From: Isosphaeraceae bacterium
GTDB taxonomy: Bacteria > Planctomycetota > Planctomycetia > Isosphaerales > Isosphaeraceae
DNA: 64,000 nucleotides
Direction: 5' to 3'
NCBI GenBank assembly: GCA_021324445.1
Contig: JAJPJC010000477.1
Location: 1-64,000 of the forward strand
The notes beneath the pieces were generated by a model. That model was not told where the DNA came from and did no database searches. It saw only the letters and a list, made by a program, of their open reading frames with translations. The position numbers and the translations under genes are program-made. Shown one piece after another: positions 17,325 to 26,293 of this stretch (its first letter is position 1; each line of letters starts with the position of its first letter).

Positions 17325-17735
17325 TCATCGTCCGGCGACGCCGGTCTGGCTCACCTCCAAGCCCTGTCGGGCGATTTCGGTCGCACCGGCCATCAGCAGC
17401 AAATCGTAGCGCCCGGGCCGGGGGAGAGGAAGCATCGAACCGTGGAACACGAAATGATGGTGACCGAGAGGCCCGACGTCGTTCAGGGCTCGCGGTGCCC
17501 GATCGCTCCAGATGGGATCGCCATCCGGATCGAGGAGGCGGAGTGCCGGGAAGTATTCACCGCGTACCTCGCTCAGGTCCCCGTAGATGGCGACGCGGGT
17601 CGCACAGGGGAACTCCGGAGCGGTGAAGCCATTCGTGGGGCCGACCAGGATGTACTCGCCCGTGAGCTTGTCCTGGAAGATCTCGCGACAAACGAGAAAA
17701 GCGTTGACGTGCGGTGGGACTTCGAGTTTCTGCAT
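17325..17735 (-). CDS. DUF6941-like hypothetical protein
   Basis: 136 residues. MQKLEVPPHVNAFLVCREIF, ILVGPTNGF and the C-terminal PLPRPGRYDLLL pattern resemble DUF6941 proteins, small planctomycete proteins of unknown function with a likely beta-sandwich fold. GGGAGG lies at a normal distance before ATG 17735. There is no signal peptide. It lies downstream of the enolase-superfamily gene on the same strand and may be co-transcribed. Confidence 0.72.
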   Translation of the reverse strand: MQKLEVPPHVNAFLVCREIFQDKLTGEYILVGPTNGFTAPEFPCATRVAIYGDLSEVRGEYFPALRLLDPDGDPIWSDRAPRALNDVGPLGHHHFVFHGSMLPLPRPGRYDLLLMAGATEIARQGLEVSQTGVAGR

Positions 17736-17880
17736 AGTTGCAACCTCCCGTGGGCCCCGGGGTGAAGCGGTCTCAGTAGGAAGATCTCCTGGCCTTTTCG
17801 TGTTCCCTGCCATGAGGGATCCTCGGGCCCGAATCTGAGCCTGGACACCCGGGCCAGGCCCATTATATCGATCCCGCGTG

Positions 17881-18972
17881 TCAACACGAGGCATCGACCT
17901 GGAACCGCCGGACCTTGGCCAGGTCGACCTCGATCCCCAGGCCCGGTGCCTCGGGCACCGGCAGCTTCCCGCGGCGGATCTCGAACGGCTGGGTGATGAT
18001 GTCGTCGACCAGGCCGTAGTACGTGCAGTCGTTGGCGAGCGGGAAGTTGGGCGTGCTGGCGGCCAGGTGGAGCATGGCGGCCGTCTTCGGGCCCAGGTCA
18101 TGGGCGCAGTGGACGATGCAGGGGACGCCCGCCGAGGCCGCGACCTCGGCCACCAGCTTGGTCGCCCAGACCCCGCCGCACTGGTAGGTGTCGGGCAGGA
18201 GAAAATCGGCGGCCTGTTTGGCCAGGATCTCGCGCACCCGGGCCAGGGTCGTGACCGACTCGTTCAGGGCCAGTGGGGTGGTCGTCTGCTGGCGGATCCG
18301 GGCCGAGTCGTCGATCAGGTCCTCGGGCATCGGCTGCTCAAAATACTGGAGGTGATAGGGCTCCAGGTCCCGGGCAAGCTGCGCGCAGACATCGGGGGAG
18401 TACCCCGTGTTGGGATCGATCCGCAGCTCGAGCCGGTCACCCACGGCGTCACGGATGCCCCGGACCATCGCCAGGTCCTCCTCGGGCGAACGCCCGGCCT
18501 TGGTCTTGAGCGTCGAGAAGCCCATCTCGACGTACAGCCGGGCGATCTCGCCGGCGCGCTCGTAGGTCTGGATCCCCATGCACGCGGCCAGCTCGATCTC
18601 CTTGCGGTAGGGGCCGCCGAGCAGGCGGTAGAGCGGCAGGCCGTAGACCTTCCCCGCCAGGTCCCACAGGGCCATCTCGACGGCGCTCTGGATGTAGATC
18701 TGCTCGAAGCTCAGGTCGGCATAGACCGCCATGACCGCGGTGGGATCCAGCCCGATCAGGATCGGCCGGAGGGCGTCCGCCTCGCGGCCGGTGAGCTGAT
18801 TGCCCAGGTAGACCTGAGGCGTCTCCCCCCAACCCACCAGGCCGTGATCCGTCTCCAGCCGGATCAGGATCGACTTGGTCGACGACTGGCCGCGGTATCG
18901 CGAGTGATAGGGCGCGATCGGCGGCTTCTGAGGCACTTCGACGAAGAACGATTCGACGCTGGTGATCTGCAT
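17881..18972 (-). CDS. Mandelate racemase / muconate lactonizing enzyme family protein
   Basis: 363 residues, an enolase-superfamily barrel. The KxK motif LKTKAG (K156, K158) supplies a general base. The three metal-ligand positions are D186 (RIDPN), E212 (YFEQP) and E238 (LNES, where most relatives have DES). H288 and H291 lie in VHCAHDLG. The superfamily abstracts a proton alpha to a carboxylate; sugar-acid dehydration or racemisation is plausible, and the UxaA-type gene at 21371 would fit a sugar-acid theme. The exact substrate cannot be read. AGGAG precedes ATG 18972. Confidence 0.88.
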   Translation of the reverse strand: MQITSVESFFVEVPQKPPIAPYHSRYRGQSSTKSILIRLETDHGLVGWGETPQVYLGNQLTGREADALRPILIGLDPTAVMAVYADLSFEQIYIQSAVEMALWDLAGKVYGLPLYRLLGGPYRKEIELAACMGIQTYERAGEIARLYVEMGFSTLKTKAGRSPEEDLAMVRGIRDAVGDRLELRIDPNTGYSPDVCAQLARDLEPYHLQYFEQPMPEDLIDDSARIRQQTTTPLALNESVTTLARVREILAKQAADFLLPDTYQCGGVWATKLVAEVAASAGVPCIVHCAHDLGPKTAAMLHLAASTPNFPLANDCTYYGLVDDIITQPFEIRRGKLPVPEAPGLGIEVDLAKVRRFQVDASC

Positions 18973-19235
18973 CAGACTCCTCGCGATGGAAACCCCTGCC
19001 GTCATGGGCTCAAGTCGCTGACATCGTCGTGTGGTCTGGGACCATCATCGACGTGTCGTATTCTAACCCATCGGACTCTTCGGCTCCTACGCGGACCTTC
19101 GCGGCCACTCGATCTTTCCAGCACGCGCTCGCCCGGCGTCGCGGAGGTCGCGAGAACACCCCGCGCGGCCGATCGGTCGGTTGAGCTGCGGGTTCGGCTC
19201 GGTTTGACTTCCCTCAGGATTCGATTGCGTATCAC

Positions 19236-21395
19236 TTACTGCCTGCCGCGTACCGCATACAGGTCTTGCTCTTGACCGACCCGGGTGGGCCGCTCCAGGA
19301 TGCCGGCGGCGACCCAGCCGGCGAACCGCTCGCGGGTGACGAAGTCCGTGAAGCCGTAGCCGCCGGGCTGGCGATGCCGCTGGATTTCCTTCCAGTCGAC
19401 ATAAATGTGGGTCAGTCCCTGCTGGAGCAGCGCGCGGCGGAACTGCTCGGGGTCCTTGCCCCTGGCCATCGTCTCGAGGTTTTCCTGGTTGAACACGGTG
19501 TTGTAGACCACGCGGTGGTTGACGTGGAAGACGGCGGCCTGGCCGACCAGGAGGATCCGCGCCTGGGCCGGCAGCTCGGCGTCGATCCGCGCCAGCGGCC
19601 GGTTGAGGCGGCGCGGGATGTCGTGCCGCAAGAACGCCAGGTCACCGGTCCACTCGTTGAGGCCGGCCAGGGCCGTCGTGTCGTAGGTCAGGTTGGTCAG
19701 GAGGGTGATCGCCAGCAGGAAGCCCAGCAGGATCGACCAGCCGCGACTGCGGATCCAGTCGCCGCCCAGCCCGGCGAGGACCGCCAAGGGAGGCAGGAGC
19801 GGCAGCCAGAACCGGTCGATCCGGTGGGTCAACAGCCACCAGGTGAAAAACAGATACGCCACGTAGCCCCAGAGGGCCAGCGCCATCCGCCGCGACCCGG
19901 GTCGCAACAGGGCCAAAGGCGCCAGCGCCGCGTACAACGGCGATTGCCAGTCGGACCGGCCGGCCACGTCGACCAGGCCGCCCCAGAGCTCGGCGGCCGT
20001 GATCGACCGCCGGCCGTGTGCGGCCTGCCACTGCGCCTGCCTGGCCTCGTCCCAGTCGCGGCCGTGGAAGATCCGGTAACCCAGCGGATAGACCGGGTCC
20101 CCAGTGTCGATCACGTTCTTGACGAGCCAGGGGCCCATCACCACCGCCCAACCCAGGGCATACGCGAGCAATGGACCGGGGCCGCGCCGGCGCCATGAGG
20201 CAACCAGCCCCAGGATCCCGAACGGGATCACCGCGGAGACCAGCCCCGTGTACTTGCAGCCCATGGCGGCGCCGGCCAGGAGACCGAGCAGGCCCCAGGG
20301 CCGGCTCGGCGCGAGCGAGGGATCTCCGCTCAGTCGGACCAGCCCCCAGACGAGCGCGGCGTGATAGAAGCACAGCGGGCCCTCGACGTAGGCGATGGCG
20401 GCCAGGCGGTAGATCCAGGGGGTCGAGAGGTAGACAATCGCGGCCAGCCAGGCCGCCCGGGTCGTGTCCGTGCCGGCCCGCGCCGCGGTCCCGGCGATCA
20501 GGACGGCCGCCGCCGCGGCGAACGTCGCGACCAGAAGCTGACCGGCCAGCGCTCCCCACCACCAATCGTCCATTACCTGCATGCCGAGCAGATGCAGCAT
20601 CTCCACGCCGAAGGGCATGTTGGTGTAGACATTGTGCGGCAAGTAAGCGATCCGCCCGGCCTGGTAATACTCCTTGGGGCCCTGGAGGTGATACTCCAGG
20701 ACGTCGAAGTCGATCGTCGGCAGCATCGAGCCCAGGGCCATCGCGCCGAGGAACGGGGCAACGACCAGCCAGGGGAGCCAAGCCGTGAGGCTGCGCGGGA
20801 GCCGGGGGCGACTGACCCGCCACGGTCGCGCGACCACCAGCCCGGCGATGGCGGCCACTCCCAGGCCGATCCGGCACGACCACGGGTTGAGCCAGCCGAG
20901 TCGGCCCGCGATCAGCGTCACGATGCCGAGCAGGGCCGCGCCGAGGCCGTAATCGACCGCCAGCCGCTCGCCCACCTTCAGCCGTCCGGCCAGCCGCAGC
21001 CCGGTGGCGACCAGGTCGCCCAGGCCGATCGCCGCGGCCGCGATCAACCCGGCGGCCAGCACGATCGGGATGCGCTGGGGCAGGTGCTCGACGTGGCTCA
21101 ACTCCAGGAGGCCCCGACCCAGCAGCGACTCGCGGAAGGTCGTGTCGGGGACGACCTCGGGGAAGGCCTTCAGCAGGATCCAGCCGCGCCGGATCGGCTC
21201 GCGTGGGGGGACGTCCAGGTTGTTGGCGTTGGGCAGTGGAACAATCAGGCACCAGAGCAGCCAGGCCAGCTCGGCCACGGCCAGCAGCAGCAGCGCCAGC
21301 CCCGAGACCCGCCGCCGCACCGCGCCGGCCGCCCGGCTCGGGCCCGCGGCCGGCCGACCCGCCGCCGGCCTCAGAGCGTGGGCCCGATGGTCCAT
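19236..21395 (-). CDS. Integral membrane glycosyltransferase, family 39-like
   Basis: 719 residues with about a dozen hydrophobic segments. The large loop near residues 225-245 (TIDFDVLEYHLQGPKEYYQA) resembles the acidic D/E plus YHxxxP pattern of GT-C enzymes (ArnT/PMT-like), which transfer sugars from polyprenyl-phosphate donors on the outer membrane face. The C-terminal roughly 150 residues form a soluble extracytoplasmic domain. Its ATG at 21395 lies 25 bases inside the 3' end of the UxaA-type gene, in another frame, suggesting coupled translation. Confidence 0.75.
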   Translation of the reverse strand: MDHRAHALRPAAGRPAAGPSRAAGAVRRRVSGLALLLLAVAELAWLLWCLIVPLPNANNLDVPPREPIRRGWILLKAFPEVVPDTTFRESLLGRGLLELSHVEHLPQRIPIVLAAGLIAAAAIGLGDLVATGLRLAGRLKVGERLAVDYGLGAALLGIVTLIAGRLGWLNPWSCRIGLGVAAIAGLVVARPWRVSRPRLPRSLTAWLPWLVVAPFLGAMALGSMLPTIDFDVLEYHLQGPKEYYQAGRIAYLPHNVYTNMPFGVEMLHLLGMQVMDDWWWGALAGQLLVATFAAAAAVLIAGTAARAGTDTTRAAWLAAIVYLSTPWIYRLAAIAYVEGPLCFYHAALVWGLVRLSGDPSLAPSRPWGLLGLLAGAAMGCKYTGLVSAVIPFGILGLVASWRRRGPGPLLAYALGWAVVMGPWLVKNVIDTGDPVYPLGYRIFHGRDWDEARQAQWQAAHGRRSITAAELWGGLVDVAGRSDWQSPLYAALAPLALLRPGSRRMALALWGYVAYLFFTWWLLTHRIDRFWLPLLPPLAVLAGLGGDWIRSRGWSILLGFLLAITLLTNLTYDTTALAGLNEWTGDLAFLRHDIPRRLNRPLARIDAELPAQARILLVGQAAVFHVNHRVVYNTVFNQENLETMARGKDPEQFRRALLQQGLTHIYVDWKEIQRHRQPGGYGFTDFVTRERFAGWVAAGILERPTRVGQEQDLYAVRGRQ

Positions 21396-22945
21396 GGCGC
21401 GAACTCCTCTTCGCCCACGCCCTGCCGCTCGCTCTTGGTCGCCTGGCCGCTGGCGACCTCGAGGATCATCTCGAAGAGCCGGCGGCCGACGCTCTCGACC
21501 GGCTCTCCCTCAAGGATGGGTCCGGCGTCGAGGTCCATGTCGTCGACCATCCGCCGGTACATCGGCGTATTGGTGGCGACCTTGATGCACGGGGCCGGCT
21601 TCAGGCCCAGCACGCTCCCGCGCCCGGTGGTGAAGACCAGGACGTTGGCCCCGCCGGCGACCAGCCCGGTGGTGCAGGGAGGGTCGTAGCCGGGCGTGTC
21701 CATGAACACCAGGCCGGGCGTCTCGACCCGGGCGGCATAGGGGATCACGTCGACCAGCGGACTCGAGCCGGCCTTGGCCAGCGCGCCCAGCGACTTCTCG
21801 TAGATGGTCGTCAAGCCGCCGGCCTTGTTGCCCGGGGACGGGTTATTGTCGATCTGCGCCCCGAAGATGCCGGTGTACCACTCCCACCACTTGATGCGGT
21901 CGACGAGCTTCTGGCCGACCTCGCGCGAGACCGCGCGGCGGGTCAGCAGGTGCTCGGCCCCGTAGATCTCGGTGGTCTCGCCCAGGAACGCCGCGCCGCC
22001 CTGGGCCACGATCAGGTCGGCGGCGACTCCCAGCGCCGGGTTGGCCGTCACGCCGGAGTTGCCATCCGAGCCGCCGCATTCCATCGCCAGGCAGATCTTC
22101 GCGGCGGGCTGCTCGGATCGGGTCCAGGAGTTGGCCTCGGGCAACAGCTCGTAAACCGCCTTCACCGCGGCCTCGACGGTGCCCGTGATCCCGCCCTCTT
22201 CCTGGATATTCAGCACCCGGGGCCGGTGGCCGGGCCGCGCCGCCGGCCCGTTGGCCCGCGGACCGCCCAGGGTGACCAGGTGCTGGGCCTCAACCAGGTG
22301 CTGGGCATAACTGACTTCGCATCCCAGTCCGACGATGACGTAGGCGGCCACGTTGGGATGGTTGGCAAAGCCCGCCAGCACGCGCTCGAGGATCTGGTGG
22401 TCCGGACCCTCGAACGGCAGGCCGCAGCCCCCCTTGTGAGTGATGGCGAAAACCCCGTCGACGTTGGGGAAATCCCGCCGCCAGGCGCCGTCGCGGAACC
22501 GGTCCGCGACATATCGAGACGTGCTCGCCGAGCAGTTCACCGTGCTGATGACGGCGACATAATTCCGCGTGCCGACCCGGCCATCCGGGCGGAGATAGCC
22601 TCGGAAGGTGCGCGGACGGTCGGCCCGCGGCACCTCAGGGTGCTCGCTGGCGAAGGCATAGTCGCGCTCGAACAGGTCGGCCTTGAGGTTATGGACATGG
22701 ACATGCGAGCCGGCGGGGATCGCCTTCGCGGCGAAGCCGATGATCTGCCCGTACTTGCGCACGGGCTCGCCCGCGGCGATGTCGGCCAGCGCGACCTTGT
22801 GCCCCAGCGCGATCGGCTCGCGGACCGGGATCTCCCGCCCGCCGAGGTTCAGCACAAACCCACGCGGGATCGGCCGGGCCGCCACCGCCACGTTATCATC
22901 ATTGCGAAGCACGACCGCCTTCGGTTCCTCGACCGCGACCGCCAT
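21371..22945 (-). CDS. UxaA-family altronate/galactarate dehydratase
   Basis: 524 residues. An N-terminal SAF-like domain (about 1-90) is followed by the UxaA dehydratase domain: GTRNYVAVISTVNCSAST, then the GGCGLPF cysteine region and AMECGGSDGNSGVTANPALG. These enzymes dehydrate D-altronate or related aldonates/aldarates to 2-keto-3-deoxy acids, using an iron centre. A GTG directly abuts ATG 22945; ATG is preferred. The 3' end overlaps the glycosyltransferase start by 25 bases. No kinase or aldolase of the pathway is nearby. Confidence 0.9.
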   Translation of the reverse strand: MAVAVEEPKAVVLRNDDNVAVAARPIPRGFVLNLGGREIPVREPIALGHKVALADIAAGEPVRKYGQIIGFAAKAIPAGSHVHVHNLKADLFERDYAFASEHPEVPRADRPRTFRGYLRPDGRVGTRNYVAVISTVNCSASTSRYVADRFRDGAWRRDFPNVDGVFAITHKGGCGLPFEGPDHQILERVLAGFANHPNVAAYVIVGLGCEVSYAQHLVEAQHLVTLGGPRANGPAARPGHRPRVLNIQEEGGITGTVEAAVKAVYELLPEANSWTRSEQPAAKICLAMECGGSDGNSGVTANPALGVAADLIVAQGGAAFLGETTEIYGAEHLLTRRAVSREVGQKLVDRIKWWEWYTGIFGAQIDNNPSPGNKAGGLTTIYEKSLGALAKAGSSPLVDVIPYAARVETPGLVFMDTPGYDPPCTTGLVAGGANVLVFTTGRGSVLGLKPAPCIKVATNTPMYRRMVDDMDLDAGPILEGEPVESVGRRLFEMILEVASGQATKSERQGVGEEEFAPWTIGPTL

Positions 22946-23114
22946 CACCGGCCCCTTCTGCTACTGGACGTTCGAGCCAGTCTTCCACACGACCAGTTTA
23001 GTGGTTCGGCCCATGGTTGGAAAGCCGTTCGGATGCGTGGGCAGGGTGAGATAATGGGCGGGTACGGCCGCACGGCCGTCGACCGTCACCCCATCAGTGC
23101 TGGGAGGACCACCG

Positions 23115-23942
23115 ATGCCTTCGCCGTTGCCGGGAATGGACCCCTATTTGGAAAAGCCTTCTCTCTGGCCGGACTTCCAGATTGAGCGGATTACCGCCAT
23201 TCGAGCGGCGCTCACAGCACATCGAGCGGCGCTCACAGCACAGATCGGCCCGAGATACAGGGTTTGAATCGAAGAGCGAGTTTACATATCCACTGAAGAT
23301 GATCCGGTCCGAACCGAACTGGTGCCCGCGATCCAGGTTGCACGGCGGACAATGCCCGGTTCGCCCGCGATGGCTGTGAGACCGGGCGAGGGCATCGAGG
23401 TTGCCGAGCCCCTCGTGCTGGAGACGCTCGTGGCCGAGGAAATCCATGAGCCTTAGCTGGAGGTCACCGACGCAGCCAGTCGCAAAGTCGTGACGGTCAT
23501 CGAGGTCCTGAGCCCTGCTGAGACGGTCTCTCGCTCCCAGGGACTCAAGCGTTTCCGACGGAAGCGTGACACCATCATGAGATCAAGCAGCCATTGGGTC
23601 GAGATCGACTTGCTGCGCCGTGGGGTCTCTCTGGCTCTGCGAAAATGTATTCGACCTCACGAATACTTCGCCCACATTTCTCCGGTGCGACTCCGACCCG
23701 AAGGCTTGGTCTGGCCGATCCGTCTCTCCCAGCGGCTGCCAGTTATCCAAATCCCGCTCAGGGCCGCAGAGAATACCCCGCTCGACCTCCAGGCGGTACT
23801 CGAGACGGCCTCTGACCGCGGGGATAACGAAACGGAGATCGACTCCACCAAGGAACCGGAGCCGCCCCTGAGCAAGGAGTGGAGACAATGGGCCGACTGT
23901 TTGCTGCGCGAGCAGGCGCAGCGCCGGCCGGCAGCCACGTGA
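23115..23942 (+). pseudogene. DUF4058 gene with two in-frame nonsense codons
   Basis: A single frame from ATG 23115 to 23942 encodes a full-length DUF4058 protein: PSPLPGMDPYLEKPSLWPDF at the start, then EERVYI, VVTVIEVLSPAETV, RSSSHWVEIDLLRRG, and LVWPIRLSQRLPVIQIPLR near the end. It is broken by TGA at 23265-23267 (codon 51) and TAG at 23454-23456 (codon 114). The frame is otherwise kept, including through a 21-bp tandem duplication (23201-23242). An intact relative lies at 30381-31250. Recent nonsense mutation is more likely than recoding, because no recoding signal is visible. A downstream start could still give a C-terminal fragment. Confidence 0.88.
23201..23242 (+). repeat. 21-bp perfect tandem duplication inside DUF4058 pseudogene
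   Basis: TCGAGCGGCGCTCACAGCAC plus A occurs twice head to tail (23201-23221 and 23222-23242). It adds seven codons in frame, giving the doubled RAALTA peptide. The copies are identical, so the event is recent. Confidence 0.9.
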
Positions 23943-24168
23943 TGAGGCCGCTCAGTCGCCAACGAGCGGCCAGATTCCCCTGGAACGGGAACTGGAACCA
24001 CGGGAATTGGTATCAGTCGCTCATATCGCTTATGCGACACCCGCTATGATGAAAATGGAGTCGAGCTGGGTTAGCCTGGGGCTTGGAGGCGGGTGTCGGA
24101 TCGTCGGATCAGAGGCCGTTTGAACCCTGGAGCCTTGAGCCCGAAGCGGCCTGGGCGGCGGGGCGGGC

Positions 24169-24426
24169 CGGACCAAGACCAGTTACCTCGGGGCGCGGTC
24201 TCGTCGGTTGGCGCCGCGCCGCGGGAAGAAGCGGGCGTTGCTGGCGGTGGGCCACAGCATCCGGATTATCGTCTCTCACATGCTGAGTCCTGACGTGGAA
24301 GACCAGGACCTGGGAGCGGACGACTTTGATCGATTGGATCCGGATCGTCTCCGGTGTTCTCGGGTCCAGCGCCTGGAGCGGCTCGGTTACCAGGTGAACC
24401 TGACTCCGCAAGCCGAGGCGGCGTGA
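24169..24426 (+). mobile_element. IS110-family transposase C-terminal remnant
   Basis: The open frame reads RTKTSYLGARSRRLAPRRGKK, then VGHSIRIIVSHML, DLGADDFDR and LGYQVNLTPQAEAA, and stops at 24426. This matches the last 80 or so residues of the Transposase_20 domain of IS110 transposases (RTKNTYLAAQYHRLAxRRGKKRA...AxxHSILVIxYHxL...DLGADYFDRR...LGYxVTLEP). Everything upstream is missing; stop codons lie in frame at 24121 and 24136. It is inactive. Confidence 0.82.
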
Positions 24427-24529
24427 CGGGGCTCGCCGCCTGGAGCCGGAGGACCGCCTCCGACTGTGGAGGCGCGGGGAATCTGCGCGCGCAAAACCTC
24501 GCCCCCCGGAGATTTTCGGAGCAGCAGCA

Positions 24530-24558
24530 GTTCAGTTTCCCCCCCGGGGAAACTGAAC
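24530..24558. other. Perfect 13-bp hairpin
   Basis: GTTCAGTTTCCCC and GGGGAAACTGAAC pair perfectly around 3 bases. It lies 55 bases beyond the stop of the aldo/keto reductase and between two convergent units, where a bidirectional terminator would be expected. There is no T-run on either side. A short direct repeat (ACCCCTGGGAC twice) follows at 24563-24588. Confidence 0.5.
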
Positions 24559-24613
24559 GGAGACCCCTGGGACGGACACCCCTGGGACGCGAGCGCCGGC
24601 CCGCGGGTCGGGC

Positions 24614-25864
24614 TCAGGCCAGGTGCCGGTCCACCTCGGGGAGGAGCTTGGCGAAGTCGAGCCGGTCGGGGCAGGCGGCGCGGGCCGCCTCCAGGTCGGC
24701 GCCGGACCAGTCGCGGGCCTCCTGGGAAAGTTCGGCATAGAGGCGGCGCGCCTCGGCGCGGTCGCCGAGGTGCTTGTAGTAGGTGAGGAACCGGGTGAGG
24801 TTGCCCAGCTCGGCCTTGGTCCCGGCGGCCAGCGAGCACTGACCCTCGCAGTCGGCGCAGAGCGTCGGGCCATACGCCCGCGTCGCATCGCGGAGTTGGA
24901 GGATCTCCGCCGTCTTGAGCGGCTCGAACCGCTGCGCGGCGTCGGCGTTCTCGCGGATCTGCTCGGTGTTCCGCATCGAGACACAGGCCGCGCTGATCCG
25001 CTCGTCGGTCCAGATCGCGTGCAGCAGGCCCTGGAACGGCGTCAGGTGTTTCTCGGCAAGCACCGGCACCCGGCGGACCACATCCTGGAGGATGTCCCCC
25101 TGGGGCCGATCGCCGAAGATCTGGCTGGCGATCTGCTTCATCGAGATCAGGCCGATCCCTTTCTTCCAGGCCGCGTCCAGCGCCTTGTTGAGGGGGGAAT
25201 CCCGATCCAGCCAGGGGCGATACTGGAGCATGATCGCGTCGACGACGCCCCCCTCGGCCGCGGCCTGGATCAGCGCGGCGCGGTCCCTGTGGTGGCTCGA
25301 GAACCCGATGGCCCTCGCCTTGCCCGAGTTGCGGATCTTGTCCGCCACGTCCTTGAACTCGGGACTCGTGATGAACTCCAGGGAGTTGTCCAGCCCCAGG
25401 GGAGGGTCGCCCAGCCCATGGATGAAGAACAGGTCGATGTAGTCCGTGCCCAGGGCCTTCAGCCGCTGATCGACCATCCGCAACAGGTCGCGGGGCTGGC
25501 GGGGCATGTCCTTGGTGACCAGGACGATCTGCTTGCGGACGGCAGGGTCCTGTTCGAACCACTTCTTGAAATTGATCTCGGTGCCATAGACCCTAGCGGT
25601 GTCGAAGAGGCGGACGCCGCGCGCGAAGGCGAACCGGAGCACGCGGTCGGCGCTAGGGCCTCGGGTCGCCCCCTGCTCGAGGAGGGTGACCTCGATCCCG
25701 CTCTTGCCCAGCCGCCGCTGGGGCAGGACCGGCGTCTTCGCCGGGGCCGGGGCGCCCTGCTGCGCCTCGGCGCCTGGGGCCGTGCTCATCGCCGCGGCCG
25801 TCGCCACGGCGCCGGTCTGGAGGAACCTGCGGCGATCGGTGCGGTTCGTCTGGTCGTGGGCCAT
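24614..25864 (-). CDS. Tat-exported aldo/keto reductase
   Basis: 416 residues. A twin-arginine leader (RRRFLQTGAVATAAAM) is followed by an aldo/keto reductase barrel: GKSGIEVTLLEQG, catalytic-type FDTARVYG (Asp and Tyr), VTKDMP (Lys) and FFIHGLGD (His). It ends in a domain with CADCEGQCS, a reduced version of the ferredoxin-like cysteine cluster of some AKR relatives. NADPH-dependent carbonyl reduction is the family reaction, but an exported AKR needs a folded cofactor-loaded enzyme, consistent with Tat. GAGGAGG precedes ATG 25864. Confidence 0.85.
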   Translation of the reverse strand: MAHDQTNRTDRRRFLQTGAVATAAAMSTAPGAEAQQGAPAPAKTPVLPQRRLGKSGIEVTLLEQGATRGPSADRVLRFAFARGVRLFDTARVYGTEINFKKWFEQDPAVRKQIVLVTKDMPRQPRDLLRMVDQRLKALGTDYIDLFFIHGLGDPPLGLDNSLEFITSPEFKDVADKIRNSGKARAIGFSSHHRDRAALIQAAAEGGVVDAIMLQYRPWLDRDSPLNKALDAAWKKGIGLISMKQIASQIFGDRPQGDILQDVVRRVPVLAEKHLTPFQGLLHAIWTDERISAACVSMRNTEQIRENADAAQRFEPLKTAEILQLRDATRAYGPTLCADCEGQCSLAAGTKAELGNLTRFLTYYKHLGDRAEARRLYAELSQEARDWSGADLEAARAACPDRLDFAKLLPEVDRHLA

Positions 25865-26293
25865 CGCGTTCGACCTCCTCTGGGGACCGGACGGCCCGAC
25901 AGACACGGAACCGCCGCACCCCGCTCCGCGGTGTTGCTGCGTCACTCGGAAAAGCAACCGGCCGCGACCACCCCACCCAACCGCCAGCGATCGCGACCAC
26001 GCCGGACTACCACTCTAACCCGGTCGTGCCTCGTGTTTCAACCGCCCCTGCCATCGGGTCCCGGCGGTTGCCTCGTCCGGGAAAGGGCCAGGCTCCGCCC
26101 GTACCGGCCCCCGGGCAAGGCGCCGACGGGAACTCCACTCGCCAGATCAATCCGCGAATCGCGATCCTCTTCCAATCTTCAGAAAAACGACATCGCGACC
26201 TCACCCGAGTCTTTCTAATAAACCTTCCACAACTTGGCCGCCAACGGCTCTCGGCGCCCTCGAAGCGTCCTTCCTCCATCGGAGCATCGCACC
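25865..26293. other. Divergent intergenic region
   Basis: About 430 bases between the aldo/keto reductase and the second DUF1559 gene, transcribed away from each other. The part near 26165-26225 is AT-richer than its surroundings (TCTTTCTAATAAACC) and may hold the DUF1559 promoter, but no exact sigma-70 pair can be assigned. No gene is seen. Confidence 0.45.
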
